Of a DNA stretch of 64,000 bases, positions 15,614 to 24,516 are shown in pieces. Below the pieces are notes generated by a model. The model ran no database searches. It was not told where the DNA came from and was given only the letters and a program-made list of their open reading frames with translations. The position numbers and the translations under genes were made by a program. Within the stretch, counting starts at the first letter, position 1; every line of letters begins with the position of its first letter. Source of the DNA: Cloacibacterium rupense (lineage in GTDB: Bacteria > Bacteroidota > Bacteroidia > Flavobacteriales > Weeksellaceae); assembly GCF_014645495.1 (NCBI RefSeq), contig NZ_BMLV01000003.1, positions 62,001 to 126,000 of the forward strand, given 5' to 3'.

Positions 15614-18412
15614 ATGACGAAAAAAGTAATAATTTTATTGTGCATAGTGGTTAATCTTTTTGCCTTCGGACAAAAAGATTCTATTTATATACAAGCAGAT
15701 TTGTCAGCCAGAATACTTCATGTAAAACAAAAAATAGTATATCATAATACCTCTCAAAAATACCTTTCCCAGATAAAACTTCTCAATTTAGTAGCAGCTT
15801 ATCAGAACAGAAATACTAAACTTCTAAAAAGAAAATTAGAAGACCGAAAAACAGACCTTTATTATGCAAAAAAAGATGAAGAAGGACAACTACTCTATCT
15901 GGTTGTAAATAATAAACCTGTTACACAAAATTTACAAAATGAAAACATCTATATTCCTTTAGAAAACATTCTAAAAACCAAAGAAGCTACTACTCTTTTT
16001 CTAGAATATTCTATGAAAATTCCTAGTGCAAAATTCACTGGTTACGGAAGCGGAAATCCTGATTATTTGCTCAAAAATTTTTTCTTAGTTACTGATAGTT
16101 TTGATAAAGAAAACTCTGTGGATAAGCATTATCTAGACATCGAAGAAAACTTCAACACCAATACATATTACAAAATAGATTTTTCTTCTTCTGCATCATA
16201 CATACAAAGCAATTTGCCTGAAACAGATGAAAAAATTTTTGAAGGAGCAATCAATGATGATGTAGAAATCTATATCTCAACCATAAAAAATTATCAATTT
16301 CAAACAGAAATAAATGGTAAAAAGCATATCATAGATTTTGGCTATACGGTCTCAGAAGAGGAAAAAAGAAATCTTGAGTTTTATCTTCCGCTCCAATTAA
16401 AATTTTTGAAAGACAAAATTGGTTTTTTACCCGAGAAAATATTCATCAGTCAAGTATCTAAAAAGAAAAATGACTTTTTCGGGAATGATGATATAAAATT
16501 CTGGAAGTTTAAGCTTCAATTATTTTCAGATGCCGAAAAAATAGATATGGATTATTTCAGCATCATTTCTCAAGAAATTGCAGACCAACTATTTAGCTCA
16601 AACAAAAAAGAAAATCACTGGGTAAGCAATGGCCTGAAAACCTATTGGGAAATGCAATATTTGGATAAATTCTATAAAAATTATAAACTCTTAGGTAATC
16701 TTGTAGATTATAAAATTCTTGGAATTAAACCCTTAAAGTATTCATTTGTTTCTAAACTGAACCTAAACGAAAGATACGGACTTGGCTATCAATATATTAT
16801 GATGCAAAATCTAGATCAAAAAATAGACGAGAATCTTGAGCTACTGAGTAATTTTAATGAAATTGCCATCAGTAAATTTGAAACAGGTACACTTCTCAAT
16901 TTCATCTCAGAGAAAATGGGCAAAGATAATTTCGAAAGTTTTATTAAAGATTACATCGAAAAAAACAAAAATCAACAATTAGACAAAGAAGATTTTTTAA
17001 ACCAATTGGCAATGCATTCTGGGTACTCTTCAACTTTTATTGGCAATTACATTCAAAAAAAGATGAGGGTCAATTTTAAAGTAAAATCTTTCGAAAGAAT
17101 TGATAATCAACTTCATATAAAGGTGAGTAAAAACACTACAGAAAATATACCTTTCAAATTAAAAGTACAAGATTCTACTGGTGATGAAAAAATATATTGG
17201 TATGATACCAATGATAAAAAAGGAGAAAGCACCTATGTAATACCAGACACCGATGTAAATAAAATTACAATTAATAGCAATTATGCCTTCCCTGAAAATA
17301 ATTTCAGAGACAATTACCTCTATACAAAAGGTATTTTTAGCAACTCAAAAAAAATAAAATTCAAAATTTTTACAGACAAACCTAACCCAGAATACAATGA
17401 AATTTTCTATACGCCAAAATTCAATTGGAATAATTATGATAAATTTCTATTTGGAATGAAATTTCATAACAAATCAATAATAGAAACACCTTTCCAATAT
17501 GCTTTAACCCCATTTTATAGTACCGGTACGCAAAAATTAGTTGGTAGCGCCATGGCTTCTTATAGATTTCAACCTGCAGAAAGTTTCTTTAGAAGTCTTA
17601 CCTTTTCAGCTTCATCTGCTATCTTTCATTATGATTTTGATTTAACTTACAGAAGATTTGGGGCAGGAATTTCAATGGCACTCAATAAAAATCCAAGAAG
17701 TCAAATTGGCAGAAATATATTGATTTCCTACAATCATTTTGATCGAGATTTAAGTCAAATAATGCAAATCAAAAATGATTATTCTAAATATAATATTTGG
17801 AATTTCGGTTTTGTATATTCTGAAAACAATGTGATTGTTGAAAAGTATCTTTTTGGAAATCTACAGACCATGGAAGACTACCAAAAACTAACAGCAGAAA
17901 GTTTTTACCGATGGGAATTTGCTAAAAATAAAAAATTGAGTCTTAGATTCTTCGGAGGACTATTTATTACCAATAACACCCGTAACAACACCTTCAATCT
18001 TGGAATTTCCAGGGTGTCTAACTATTCTTTTTCATACAATTTATTAGGTCAAAGTGCTTCTACAGGGTTTCTATCACAGCAGTTTGTATTAGCCGAAGGT
18101 GGATTTAAATCATTTATTAATGGTTCCGTAAATCAATGGATGGTTGCCAGTAACGCAGATATGCATCTATGGAAAATGTTTAATGTATATGCAGATGCAG
18201 GATTTTACAAAAACAAATCCCGAGACCCAAAATTCATTTGGGATAGTGGTGTAAAACTGAAAGTAATACCAGATTTTCTTGAAATCTATTTCCCTATACA
18301 ATCCTCTTTAGGCTTTGAACCTGGTTTTAAGGATTATGCCAGTAGAATAAGATATACATTAAATTTCAACCTTGGTGCAGTGGTAGGATATTTCAGAAGG
18401 GGTTGGTTTTAA
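15614..18412 (+). CDS. M1-aminopeptidase-like outer-membrane protein with degenerate zinc site
   Basis: A 932-residue protein with signal peptide (MTKKVIILLCIVVNLFAFGQ). The N-terminal half resembles M1-type gluzincin peptidases: a beta-rich domain, then a helical domain with SQEIADQLF near residue 318, where an active enzyme would have HExxH, and WVSNGLKTYWEMQYL about 20 residues on, where the third ligand would be the Glu of NEGL. All three zinc ligands are replaced (Gln, Asp, Asn), so peptidase activity is unlikely. The last ~300 residues have alternating aromatic strands and end GYFRRGWF, as in an outer-membrane beta-barrel. It is single and flanked by a terminator. I infer a structural or binding role. 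Confidence 0.75.
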   Translation: MTKKVIILLCIVVNLFAFGQKDSIYIQADLSARILHVKQKIVYHNTSQKYLSQIKLLNLVAAYQNRNTKLLKRKLEDRKTDLYYAKKDEEGQLLYLVVNNKPVTQNLQNENIYIPLENILKTKEATTLFLEYSMKIPSAKFTGYGSGNPDYLLKNFFLVTDSFDKENSVDKHYLDIEENFNTNTYYKIDFSSSASYIQSNLPETDEKIFEGAINDDVEIYISTIKNYQFQTEINGKKHIIDFGYTVSEEEKRNLEFYLPLQLKFLKDKIGFLPEKIFISQVSKKKNDFFGNDDIKFWKFKLQLFSDAEKIDMDYFSIISQEIADQLFSSNKKENHWVSNGLKTYWEMQYLDKFYKNYKLLGNLVDYKILGIKPLKYSFVSKLNLNERYGLGYQYIMMQNLDQKIDENLELLSNFNEIAISKFETGTLLNFISEKMGKDNFESFIKDYIEKNKNQQLDKEDFLNQLAMHSGYSSTFIGNYIQKKMRVNFKVKSFERIDNQLHIKVSKNTTENIPFKLKVQDSTGDEKIYWYDTNDKKGESTYVIPDTDVNKITINSNYAFPENNFRDNYLYTKGIFSNSKKIKFKIFTDKPNPEYNEIFYTPKFNWNNYDKFLFGMKFHNKSIIETPFQYALTPFYSTGTQKLVGSAMASYRFQPAESFFRSLTFSASSAIFHYDFDLTYRRFGAGISMALNKNPRSQIGRNILISYNHFDRDLSQIMQIKNDYSKYNIWNFGFVYSENNVIVEKYLFGNLQTMEDYQKLTAESFYRWEFAKNKKLSLRFFGGLFITNNTRNNTFNLGISRVSNYSFSYNLLGQSASTGFLSQQFVLAEGGFKSFINGSVNQWMVASNADMHLWKMFNVYADAGFYKNKSRDPKFIWDSGVKLKVIPDFLEIYFPIQSSLGFEPGFKDYASRIRYTLNFNLGAVVGYFRRGWF

Positions 18413-18444
18413 TATTTATTCTATTTTATTGTAATTGAAAATAA

Positions 18445-18472
18445 AAAAGGTTGCTCTTACGAACAACCTTTT
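18445..18472. terminator. Bidirectional terminator between convergent genes
   Basis: AAAAGGTTG (18445-18453) and CAACCTTTT (18464-18472) form a 9-bp stem with a 10-base loop and A/T flanks, between the stop codons of two convergent genes. Confidence 0.75.
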
Positions 18473-18496
18473 GCTTTATTAAAAATAATTTTTCAA

Positions 18497-19414
18497 TTAT
18501 TGTTTGATAATTTTTTGTGAAACAGTTTCTCCATTAACATCGCCAGTCACTATATAGGTTCCTTTTGGTAATGACGAAACATTAAGGATAGCGTTTTTAT
18601 CTACTGATATAGATTTTACAACTTGTCCATTCATGTTATAAATTTTCACATTTGCTTTCTCAGAAAAATTAATATCAGAATTTACACTAGTATTTTTAAC
18701 TAATTTAATTTTTGATGCATTAATATCAGAAACAGATAAAAGAGAACCAGTGCTAATTTTTAAATTATCAATATTAATAAATGGTGTCTCAGTAACACTA
18801 TCTTGTCTAAAAAAGAAAGAACTAGCTTGTGTTAAATCTGTTCCAGTATGGGTATCGGTTACAATTGAAGCCTGATCTACCCATAAAGAAACTGTATCAT
18901 CTGAAGTAGTACCTGAGTTAAAAGTATACTTAACAACCACATTATAGGTAGTGTTAACATTATAATCTGCAGTTGACCAAGATGTAGCTGTTCCTGTTGA
19001 AGTTCTTACTTCAACACCCAATTTATAGGTAGTGTCTGTAACCTTTTTTGTCCATATAGTTCCTCCATATGTACTTGCTGATTGAACAAAACCAGCAAAA
19101 TAACCTCCATTAGCATCTGTTGCTGCCGTTACATCTGTAACTTTTAAATCAAAAGAATAAGACAAACTTCCAGAATTAACCGGTGTTGCAAATGTCTGTT
19201 GAAGATCATTACCAATACCATCGAATGTGATAGCATTAGAAACTACTTGTATTTCATCTGGTGCACTAGTATTAGGAGTTCCTAGATAGCTCCATCCTCC
19301 ATTGTTAACTAGATTACCATTTGCATAAGTAAATGATTCATTATATGGAAGGCTTGCTTGAGCAAAAAATCCAGATGCATAAATAACACTTAAAATAGTA
19401 AAAATTTTTTTCAT
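18497..19414 (-). CDS. T9SS type A sorting-domain protein (secreted, function unknown)
   Basis: A 305-residue protein with signal peptide MKKIFTILSVIYASGFFAQA. The main domain (residues ~20-225) opens LPYNESFTYANGNLVNNGGW and is rich in Ser, Thr and Gly with a beta-sandwich look, like many secreted Bacteroidota adhesin or lectin-like domains. The C-terminal ~75 residues form a type A T9SS signal: KIYNMNGQVVKSISV, LPKGTYIVTGDV, SQKIIKQ. It should therefore be exported through the Gld/Spr system. No catalytic motif is visible. It is single and convergent with the M1-like gene. Confidence 0.85.
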   Translation of the reverse strand: MKKIFTILSVIYASGFFAQASLPYNESFTYANGNLVNNGGWSYLGTPNTSAPDEIQVVSNAITFDGIGNDLQQTFATPVNSGSLSYSFDLKVTDVTAATDANGGYFAGFVQSASTYGGTIWTKKVTDTTYKLGVEVRTSTGTATSWSTADYNVNTTYNVVVKYTFNSGTTSDDTVSLWVDQASIVTDTHTGTDLTQASSFFFRQDSVTETPFINIDNLKISTGSLLSVSDINASKIKLVKNTSVNSDINFSEKANVKIYNMNGQVVKSISVDKNAILNVSSLPKGTYIVTGDVNGETVSQKIIKQ

Positions 19415-19570
19415 AAGTCTTTAATTTTAAATTATTTTATTAATACCACCAAAAATACAAAGTTTTTAACCAAAAAGCACCTTTATTTATTAATTTTTTC
19501 TTAATTTTTTATCCACAATAATCATCATTTTTTTTAGTTACTTTTACAGTTGGTATCTCTACGCTATGGG

Positions 19571-22500
19571 GTGAGAAATTTATTAATCTTTTTTACACTA
19601 TTTTTCTGTGTTTTTCAAGGAAAAGCACAAATTTTCACATGGAAAAACCCTAACTTCACAAAAAAAGACACCTTAAAAACAGACTCTGTTTTCATTAAAA
19701 AATTAAACTCTGAATTTTTCAAAAAAGACACCGCCAATTTTACCATCAAAGAGAAAAAAATTTTCTATGATGAGGGTATTTTAGTGAAGAAAAATTCTCG
19801 ATCGCAGATTTTAGGAGACCTAAACGCAAAAGGTTCTATCATCAGAGGAATTACTTTTGGCAATAACCAAGGACAATCGGTGCAATCTTCTATGGATATG
19901 CAAATTGCAGGAAAACTTAGCAAAGATGTTTCTATTCTCGCCAGTATTTCAGACCACAATCTCCCGATTCAAGCTGATGGTTACACCCAAACTTTGCAAG
20001 AATTTGATAAAATTTACCTCCAACTCAACATCAAAGACAAAAGCATTATAAAAGCTGGTCATCTCGATTTGCAAGACGACCAGACCTATTTCGGAAGGTA
20101 TCAACGAAGAAGTATGGGAATTGGTTTTCAGACAAATTTTGGGAAAGACAACAAAACTTTTCTAGATTTTTCGGAGGGTGTTGCCAGAAGTGAATTTCAT
20201 AGAATCCGATTTCAAGGAGTAGAAGGAAATCAAGGACCCTATCGTTTAACAGGAAAAAGTGGCGAGAATTTCATCACCATTCTTTCTGGTTCAGAACAGG
20301 TTTTTATTGATGGAATTTTGATGAAACGTGGTGAAAACCAAGATTACACCATCAATTACAACACTGGCGAAATTACTTTTACGAGTTTCCGTCCAATTTT
20401 TAAACAGAATTTCATCACCATTTCTTACAATTATACCAACCGAAATTACAACCGTTTCATTGTCACTTCTTCAGTAAAACATCAAACAGAAAAACTGAAA
20501 ATTTCCTTCGATGCTTTCTTGGAAAATGACAATAAAAACGCTCCACTTTCGCTTAATTTATCAAAAGAAGATGAGCAAATTCTCGCCAATGCAGGAAACA
20601 ATCAAGAATTAATGAACGCTCCTTCTGCTGTAATTACGGAATATGATGTGAACAAAATTCTCTACAAATTAGTGCAAAATACTCAAGGAAATTATTACGA
20701 ATTTTCTACTGAAAAAACCGAAACTTTATACAATGTTTCTTTCACGTATTTCGGCGCAGGAAAAGGTGATTATAAACTGAAACAATCTACCAACAACGGA
20801 AGAATTTTTGAATTTGTTGGCGCTGGAAACGGCGATTATTCTGCGCTCCGAAAGTTGCCTTCTCCACAGAAAACGCAGGTTTTTTCTACAAGTGCAGAAT
20901 ATACTTTTAACAAAGGAAAGATTGGCGGAGATTTCTCTTTGAGCAATTATGATGTCAATTTATTTTCCTCAAAAAACAACGACCAAAATACAGGTTTTGC
21001 AGGAAGAATTTTCGGGAATAAAATCTTTACCAAAAACAATTGGAACGGAACTTTGGGCGCAGAATTTCAGAGAATTTCTTCGCAGTTTCATATTCTAGAT
21101 AGAATAAATGATGTGGAATTTTCGAGAGATTTTAATTTGACTCAAGAATTTAACCAAATTACTCAAAACAGATTGATTTTCAGTTTTTTAAATCAATGGA
21201 AAAACACCAATTTCATTAATTACAAACTGAATTACCTCAACGAAAAACAAAATTACAACGGTTTTAAAAACGATTTAGATTTTAAATTTCTAAAGAAAAA
21301 AACAGAAACCAGAGGAAATTTATCTTATTTAAATACTAGTTCAGATTTTCAAAACACCCAATTTGCAAGAGGAAACATTTCATCTGAAATTTTAGGCAAA
21401 AAAGGAAGTTGGAGTTTTGGTGGAAGTTTCGAGCATAACGTGAAGAATTTTAACCAAACTAAAACACTTTACGTTACGAGTTTTTCTTGGAAAGAAATTT
21501 TTGTTCAAAAGAAAATCGGTGATAGTACAAGAACCAAATTATTGGCAAAGTCATATTTCAGAACCAATGATTCTGTGAGAGATAATTCTTTGAAAAAAAT
21601 GAATAACATTCTCGGTTTGATGCTCGAAAGTCAATTAATTAAAACTGAAAAAACTCAACTTTCAACGCTCGTTCATTACCGAAAATTTTTCTATGAAAAT
21701 GAATTGAAAACGCAATTTAATTCAGATTTTGTGATTGGAAACATTCAGTATAATCAACAATTATTCAAAAATGGAATGCGTTTGCAAGCGTTTTATGAAC
21801 TCGGAAACGGACAAGAAGCGCAGCGAGAATTTCAATATCTGAAAGTAACAGACGGACAAGGAATTTACAAATGGACGGATTATAACGGTGATGGAATACA
21901 ACAATTAGATGAGTTTGAAATTGCAGAATATTCAGATTTAGCGCAGTACATCAGAGTTTACACAAACACCGTGAAATACATTCCTTCCAACAAAAATAAG
22001 TTGCAACTTTCGATTTTTGTAAATCCTTCTGTTGTTTTTAGCTCAGAAAATAAGTTTTTGAAACGTTGGAATTTTAATATTTCACTTAATGCTCAAAACT
22101 CTTTTTTCAAAGAAGACCGAGTTTTGGAATTTAATCCTTTTAAAACCGAAGATAATCAGATTCTGAAAAATCAGAATTTACTATTTTCTGTACTTTTCAA
22201 CCCAACCGAAAAGTCTGGTTGGAATGGAAATTATCGTTTCATAGACAATCAAAATTTGGTAAATGCCAATTTTAGCATAGAAAAGAAAAACACACAAACT
22301 CACCTCGTAAATTTTGGATATTGGTTTAATAAAAACTTGCGTGCAGATTGGGAAAATCAGTTGCAGAATTATCAATCTTCATCGCAATTATTCAAAACAC
22401 GAGATTACACTTTAAACATCTACGAAACCAAACCGAAATTGGTTTACAAACTTTCAGAAAGCATACAAACCGAAATTTCTACCGCCTACAAAATTAAAGA

Positions 22501-22804
22501 CAGAAAAGACGGCGATGAATTTCTGAAAACCTTCGATGCAACTGGAACTTTGCAATGGGAAAAGAAAAAAACTTCTATTCGTGGAAATTTTAGTTTCATC
22601 AATAATGATTTCACGGGAAATGCTTTCAGCATTGTAGGAAACCAAATGCTCGATGGTTTAAAACCTGGCAAAAACCAAGTTTGGAGTGTGATTTTGCAAC
22701 AAGCTCTTAATTCCTTCCTTCAACTCAATGTAAATTATGAAGGTAGAAATTCTGGTGAAAGAACAATTCACATTGGAAGTGTGCAAGTGAGAGCGAGTTT
22801 TTGA
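19571..22804 (+). CDS. Large outer-membrane beta-barrel-like protein of unknown function
   Basis: A 1077-residue protein if started at GTG 19571, which gives a clean signal peptide (RNLLIFFTLFFCVFQGKAQ). A TTG at 19550 would add seven residues. No named family is certain. After the signal comes a region with GSIIRGITFGNNQGQSVQSS and DVSILASISDHNLP, reminiscent of the N-terminus of large Bacteroidota outer-membrane proteins. Long runs of alternating aromatic and polar strands follow to the C-terminus. A calcium-loop-like DYNGDGIQQLDEFE (DxNxDGxxxxDE) sits near residue 770. It lies just upstream of the four-helix-bundle repeat region. A cell-envelope location is likely; function unknown. Confidence 0.72.
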   Translation: MRNLLIFFTLFFCVFQGKAQIFTWKNPNFTKKDTLKTDSVFIKKLNSEFFKKDTANFTIKEKKIFYDEGILVKKNSRSQILGDLNAKGSIIRGITFGNNQGQSVQSSMDMQIAGKLSKDVSILASISDHNLPIQADGYTQTLQEFDKIYLQLNIKDKSIIKAGHLDLQDDQTYFGRYQRRSMGIGFQTNFGKDNKTFLDFSEGVARSEFHRIRFQGVEGNQGPYRLTGKSGENFITILSGSEQVFIDGILMKRGENQDYTINYNTGEITFTSFRPIFKQNFITISYNYTNRNYNRFIVTSSVKHQTEKLKISFDAFLENDNKNAPLSLNLSKEDEQILANAGNNQELMNAPSAVITEYDVNKILYKLVQNTQGNYYEFSTEKTETLYNVSFTYFGAGKGDYKLKQSTNNGRIFEFVGAGNGDYSALRKLPSPQKTQVFSTSAEYTFNKGKIGGDFSLSNYDVNLFSSKNNDQNTGFAGRIFGNKIFTKNNWNGTLGAEFQRISSQFHILDRINDVEFSRDFNLTQEFNQITQNRLIFSFLNQWKNTNFINYKLNYLNEKQNYNGFKNDLDFKFLKKKTETRGNLSYLNTSSDFQNTQFARGNISSEILGKKGSWSFGGSFEHNVKNFNQTKTLYVTSFSWKEIFVQKKIGDSTRTKLLAKSYFRTNDSVRDNSLKKMNNILGLMLESQLIKTEKTQLSTLVHYRKFFYENELKTQFNSDFVIGNIQYNQQLFKNGMRLQAFYELGNGQEAQREFQYLKVTDGQGIYKWTDYNGDGIQQLDEFEIAEYSDLAQYIRVYTNTVKYIPSNKNKLQLSIFVNPSVVFSSENKFLKRWNFNISLNAQNSFFKEDRVLEFNPFKTEDNQILKNQNLLFSVLFNPTEKSGWNGNYRFIDNQNLVNANFSIEKKNTQTHLVNFGYWFNKNLRADWENQLQNYQSSSQLFKTRDYTLNIYETKPKLVYKLSESIQTEISTAYKIKDRKDGDEFLKTFDATGTLQWEKKKTSIRGNFSFINNDFTGNAFSIVGNQMLDGLKPGKNQVWSVILQQALNSFLQLNVNYEGRNSGERTIHIGSVQVRASF

Positions 22805-22807
22805 TTT

Positions 22808-22887
22808 GTGAAATCGTAAAGTTGTGAAATTGTAAAATCGTAAAAATGTGAAACTGCTATACTGTAAAATCGTGAAACTGTTTAATC
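22808..22887 (+). repeat. Tandem array of ten 8-nt units (GTRAAAYY), forward arm
   Basis: Exactly ten 8-base units with no spacers: GTGAAATC, GTAAAGTT, GTGAAATT, GTAAAATC, GTAAAAAT, GTGAAACT, GCTATACT, GTAAAATC, GTGAAACT, GTTTAATC. It starts 3 bases after the previous stop codon and ends 51 bases before the four-helix gene. The stretch 22861-22881 is exactly reverse-complementary to 23451-23471. Confidence 0.9.
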
Positions 22888-22938
22888 TTGGGTTATGAAG
22901 TTCTGAAAAATCAAATAATAATTATAAAAACTATAACT

Positions 22939-23295
22939 ATGTACACATTTTATTTTGAGAAATTAGAAGTATGGCAAAATGCAAGAAAATTAGTAAAAGA
23001 AATTTATAAAATATCTAGAAATTTTCCTGACGAAGAAAGATTTGGAATTACAAATCAAATTAGACGAGCTTCTACAAGTATCACTGCTAATATTGCAGAA
23101 GGAGTTTCAAGAAATACCAATAAAGATAAATCTAAATTTATTAATATTGCATATAGCACTAGTATTGAAGTCATTAATTTTCTAATTCTTTCTTGGGATT
23201 TAGATTTTATTTCAGAAGAAAAATATATTGAATTAAGAGAAAAAACTGAATTAATTACCAATCAATTAAACTCATTTTATAAGTCTTTAGAATAA
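22939..23295 (+). CDS. Four-helix-bundle protein (23S rRNA intervening-sequence / S23 family)
   Basis: A 118-residue, all-helical protein of the four-helix-bundle family first seen in 23S rRNA intervening sequences. Typical stretches are FEKLEVWQNARKLVKEIYK at the start, EERFGITNQIRRASTSITAN and IAEGVSRNT in the middle. ATG 22939 gives the usual family start; a TTG at 22888 would add 17 residues from the repeat edge and is rejected. The family is structurally related to Avd of diversity-generating retroelements; no reverse transcriptase or template repeat is near, so that role does not apply. The gene lies between opposed 8-nt repeat arrays, which suggests a small repeat-associated cassette. 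The biochemical role of free-standing members is unknown. Confidence 0.93.
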   Translation: MYTFYFEKLEVWQNARKLVKEIYKISRNFPDEERFGITNQIRRASTSITANIAEGVSRNTNKDKSKFINIAYSTSIEVINFLILSWDLDFISEEKYIELREKTELITNQLNSFYKSLE

Positions 23296-23297
23296 CT

Positions 23298-23345
23298 GTG
23301 AATTTATTAAATCTTAAAACTGTTAAATCGTTTATTTGTTGAAAA
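23298..23345 (+). repeat. Degenerate six-unit 8-nt array after the four-helix gene
   Basis: Starting 2 bases after the stop: GTGAATTT, ATTAAATC, TTAAAACT, GTTAAATC, GTTTATTT, GTTGAAAA. It has the same 8-base period and orientation as the array at 22808-22887, but the units are more decayed. Confidence 0.7.
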
Positions 23346-23412
23346 GCAAAAATCAGCTCATAAAGTTGCATATTGTAAAAAAATTATCGGATTTTTTTAT
23401 TTGACTAATAAC

Positions 23413-23492
23413 AATTTCACGATTTTACAATTTCACAGTTTAACAACTTAACAGTTTCACGATTTTACAGTTTTACAACTTTACGATTTTAC
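23413..23492 (-). repeat. Tandem array of ten 8-nt units, reverse arm
   Basis: Ten units read on the plus strand as AATTTCAC, GATTTTAC, AATTTCAC, AGTTTAAC, AACTTAAC, AGTTTCAC, GATTTTAC, AGTTTTAC, AACTTTAC, GATTTTAC, the reverse complement of GTRAAAYY. Same length (80 bases) and unit number as the forward arm at 22808-22887, so the pair can form a long imperfect stem around the gene. Its right end overlaps the -33 region of the dusB promoter. Confidence 0.9.
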
Positions 23493-23501
23493 AAAAAAAA
23501 C

Positions 23502-23509
23502 TACCTTTG
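23502..23509 (+). promoter_or_regulatory. -7 box of dusB, possibly giving a leaderless mRNA
   Basis: TACCTTTG ends 4 bases before the dusB ATG at 23514. The -33 position is filled by TTTA (23480-23483), 18 bases upstream and inside the repeat array. Transcription would start at or next to the ATG. Confidence 0.55.
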
Positions 23510-23513
23510 CAAA

Positions 23514-24506
23514 ATGGTAAAAATAGGCAACATAGAACTTCCTGATTTTCCGCTTTTATTGGCACCAATGGAAGATGTGAGCGATCCTCCTTTCCGTAGG
23601 TTGTGCAAATTACACGGCGCAGACTTAATGTATTCAGAATTTATTTCATCTGAAGGCTTGATTCGTGATGCGATGAAATCTAGGAAAAAACTCGATATTT
23701 TTGATTACGAAAGACCTGTTGGAATTCAGATTTTTGGTGGCGATGAAGAAGCGATGTCACTTTCTGCCAAAATTGTAGAAACCGTAAATCCTGATATTGT
23801 GGATATTAATTTCGGTTGTCCCGTGAAAAAAGTGGTTTCCAAAGGAGCCGGAGCTGGCGTTTTGAAAGATGTAGATTTAATGGTTCGTCTCACGAAAGCG
23901 GTGGTCAATTCTACTCAACTTCCCGTTACGGTGAAAACGAGATTAGGCTGGGATGTGGAAACTATTAATATAGAAGAAGTTGCGTTGAGATTACAAGATG
24001 CAGGAATTAAAGCATTGACAATTCACGCAAGAACCAGAAGCCAAATGTACAAAGGTGAAGCAGATTGGGAATACATTTCTAAAATCAAACAAAATCCTAA
24101 TATTGAAATTCCAATTTTTGGAAATGGAGACATTGACTCTCCTGAAAAAGCGCTAGAATACAGACAAAAATACGCTTGCGACGGAATGATGATTGGCAGA
24201 GCTGCGATTGGTTATCCTTGGATTTTTAATGAAATTAAACATTTCTTTGGAACAGGAGAAAAATTACCAGAACCTACAATTTCAGACCGACTTCTCGCTG
24301 TAAAACAACACGCAGAATGGAGCGCAGAATGGAAAGGCGAAAGATTAGGCTTGATAGAAATGCGACAACATTACAGCAATTATTTCCGTGGAATTTCACA
24401 TTTTAAAGAGTTTAAAACCAAATTTTTACAGGTTTTAAGTTTGGAAGAATTTTATCAATTGTTAGTAGAAACGGAAGCGTTTTATCAAAATAAAATTGAA
24501 ATTTAA
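23514..24506 (+). CDS. dusB: tRNA-dihydrouridine synthase, DusB type
   Basis: An FMN- and NADPH-dependent enzyme that reduces specific uridines of tRNA to dihydrouridine. The 330-residue protein starts with PLLLAPMEDVSDPPFRRLC, a TIM-barrel FMN-binding start. It has the catalytic-cysteine region INFGCPVKKVVSKGAGAG near residue 105, then VKTRLGWD, LTIHARTRSQMYKG and PIFGNGDI, with DGMMIGRAAIGYPWIF near the FMN phosphate site. Length and order are normal for DusB. It is single, with its promoter at the edge of the repeat array and a start codon almost at the predicted transcription start. Confidence 0.95.
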   Translation: MVKIGNIELPDFPLLLAPMEDVSDPPFRRLCKLHGADLMYSEFISSEGLIRDAMKSRKKLDIFDYERPVGIQIFGGDEEAMSLSAKIVETVNPDIVDINFGCPVKKVVSKGAGAGVLKDVDLMVRLTKAVVNSTQLPVTVKTRLGWDVETINIEEVALRLQDAGIKALTIHARTRSQMYKGEADWEYISKIKQNPNIEIPIFGNGDIDSPEKALEYRQKYACDGMMIGRAAIGYPWIFNEIKHFFGTGEKLPEPTISDRLLAVKQHAEWSAEWKGERLGLIEMRQHYSNYFRGISHFKEFKTKFLQVLSLEEFYQLLVETEAFYQNKIEI

Positions 24507-24516
24507 TAAATTTTAA

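Noticed and set aside
22888-22938. Longer start (TTG 22888) for the four-helix protein
   Set aside because: It would extend the protein to the repeat edge with 17 unconserved residues; ATG 22939 gives the usual family start.
22808-23492. CRISPR array
   Set aside because: Units are 8 bases, contiguous and without spacers, and no cas genes are near.
22808-23492. Diversity-generating retroelement
   Set aside because: The four-helix protein is related to Avd, but there is no reverse transcriptase, template repeat or variable repeat in the area.
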